Assembly: GCA_965372465.1 (NCBI GenBank)
Contig: CBDVCK010000072.1
Span: 1-13,374 of the forward strand
Origin: GCA-020348445 sp965372465
Lineage (GTDB): Archaea > Thermoplasmatota > Thermoplasmata > GCA-020350865
Length of the DNA stretch: 13,374 nucleotides
Direction of reading: 5' to 3'
Part shown: positions 12,781-13,374 of the stretch, piece after piece
Numbering within the stretch: the first letter of the stretch is position 1
Layout of the letters: each line of letters begins with the position of its first letter
The notes under the pieces: model-generated
The model's input: only the letters and a program-made list of their open reading frames with translations
The model's database searches: none
What the model was told of the DNA's origin: nothing
Made by a program: the position numbers and the translations under genes

Positions 12781-13204
12781 AGAGCTGCCTGAGCAGATAA
12801 AAGAATTGAATCAGCGTATCGCAGAGCTCGAGGGCATGATGGCCGAGCTTTTGGCTCCGGTAAAGGAGATGCAGAAGGCAACCCAGAAGTATCTTAGACT
12901 CGTTGATTTAGCCTTGACACACGGTGGGTTATCACCTGAACTGATTATCCCAAATGTGAAGGACCCAATATCAAAGGACATCGTAAGCGTGCTTATCGAT
13001 AAAAACGGGCGCAACATCTCCCAAATAACAGAAGCACTTCGTACAAAAAGGGGTAGCGCCTCCAGGCGAATCGTAAGGGAGAAACTCAAATCATTAGAGG
13101 AGCAGGGTATAGTGGACAGAAAGGGTGAAAAGGGCGTCCCATTTTATTTTCTATCGGAGATGGTGCTCAGAAAGTGGTCACAACTGCTCGGCATCTCTAT
13201 ATAA
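12743..13204 (+). CDS. Coiled-coil plus winged-helix DNA-binding protein
   Basis: A predicted transcription regulator of about 153 residues. Residues 14-50 form a leucine/isoleucine heptad helix (LPEQIKELNQRIAELEG and on), probably a dimerising coiled coil. Residues 75-140 look like a winged helix: PISKDIVSVLIDKNGRNISQ (helices 1-2), ITEALRTKRGSASRRIVREK (recognition helix region), then a wing around GIVDRKGEKGVPFYFLSE. The C-terminal helix RKWSQLLG follows. The ATG at 12743 overlaps the acetyltransferase gene by 38 bases and lacks a good ribosome binding site. No later in-frame ATG precedes the coiled coil, so a non-ATG start nearer 12770 is possible. The regulated genes are unknown; the kae1 cluster itself or the following small gene are candidates. 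Confidence 0.8.
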   Translation: MRQSRGNGIITDEELPEQIKELNQRIAELEGMMAELLAPVKEMQKATQKYLRLVDLALTHGGLSPELIIPNVKDPISKDIVSVLIDKNGRNISQITEALRTKRGSASRRIVREKLKSLEEQGIVDRKGEKGVPFYFLSEMVLRKWSQLLGISI

Positions 13205-13207
13205 AAA
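13197..13207 (+). promoter_or_regulatory. TATA-box-like promoter element of the 34-codon ORF
   Basis: CTATATAAAAAGAC, overlapping the stop codon of the winged-helix gene, is the most canonical TATA-like element in the window. It predicts transcription from about 13228, a short leader with GGAGGTG (13238-13244), and then the ATG at 13251. A tract TATTTTTGA (13221-13229) could also terminate the upstream operon. Confidence 0.5.
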
Positions 13208-13250
13208 GACCACACTTTGTTATTTTTGAAAACCTATGGAGGTGTGAAAA

Positions 13251-13355
13251 ATGAATCATCATGAAGAACATGGAATGCCAGACCCTGAAAAGATTAAGGA
13301 AATATTGAACATTGTAGCTGAAAAGGTGCCGGGACTTCTAATCCCTCAGCCATAG
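13251..13355 (+). CDS. Small ORF (34 aa), hypothetical
   Basis: A 34-codon ORF with one of the best ribosome binding sites here: GGAGGTG ending six bases before the ATG. The product starts with a histidine/acidic stretch (MNHHEEHGMPDPEK), followed by an amphipathic helix (IKEILNIVAEKVPGLL) and a stop after PQP. Spacing, start context and a dedicated TATA-like element argue that it is translated. It may be an intact miniprotein, or a longer protein cut short: a different frame stays open from about 13332 to the window edge, which would fit a frameshift. I do not recognise it. The remaining 19 bases after the stop show nothing. Confidence 0.55.
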   Translation: MNHHEEHGMPDPEKIKEILNIVAEKVPGLLIPQP

Positions 13356-13374
13356 GCTCTCTCCTAAGCCGTTA

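Noticed and set aside
13353..13355. TAG of the 34-codon ORF as a possible pyrrolysine codon
   Set aside because: Reading through TAG adds only three residues before a TAA, so nothing is gained; no pyrrolysine machinery is visible in the window.
1..13374. CRISPR array, insertion sequence or defence/toxin system
   Set aside because: No regularly spaced repeats, transposase-like protein, terminal inverted repeats or toxin-antitoxin pair were found; the genes are mostly housekeeping.

Overview
The window looks like chromosomal DNA from an archaeon, most likely a euryarchaeal or Thermoplasmatota-type lineage; I cannot name the genus. The signs are: an aspartate transcarbamoylase with a separate regulatory subunit, a Kae1-type tRNA threonylcarbamoyltransferase, an M42 aminopeptidase, an S8 protease with a C-terminal membrane anchor, and AT-rich TATA-box-like elements about 22-30 bases before many start codons. 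Several of those spacings imply leaderless transcripts. MutL indicates a lineage that has at least part of bacterial-type mismatch repair.

Layout. Bases 1-1951 (+) hold a tight pyrimidine operon: pyrB (5' end cut by the window edge), a nitroreductase-family flavoprotein, then pyrI. pyrI converges on, and shares its stop bases with, a minus-strand gene for a secreted, membrane-anchored subtilisin-like protease (1948-3891). Divergent from the protease is a plus-strand gene for an N-terminally anchored protein with six Asp-box repeats, predicted to be a beta-propeller (3979-5487). The stretch 5488-5862 has no convincing protein gene. It carries two tandem 11-base near-palindromic repeats, then a run of hairpins ending in a stem followed by a T-rich tract, so it may encode a structured RNA. 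Next on the minus strand come mutL (5863-7641) and an M42 aminopeptidase (7726-8763), each with its own promoter-like element. A GAF-domain protein related to free-methionine sulfoxide reductase (8910-9407, +) is divergent from the peptidase.

A membrane protein with a long charged cytoplasmic-looking tail (9446-10798, -) is divergent from a 55-residue zinc-ribbon protein (10976-11143, +). Both predicted transcription starts in this pair lie at copies of the same 9-base palindrome, TGTCAGACA, which suggests shared control. Bases 11220-13204 (+) are a three-gene cluster: kae1, a RimJ/RimL-type GNAT acetyltransferase and a coiled-coil plus winged-helix protein. After it comes a separately promoted 34-codon ORF with a strong ribosome binding site.

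The window is mostly housekeeping genes (pyrimidine synthesis, tRNA t6A modification, mismatch repair, peptide turnover) with an extracellular protease/propeller pair. I see no mobile element, CRISPR array, rRNA or tRNA. The least explained parts are the structured non-coding stretch at 5530-5865, the divergent zinc-ribbon/membrane-protein locus with its shared palindrome, and the 34-codon ORF at the end.
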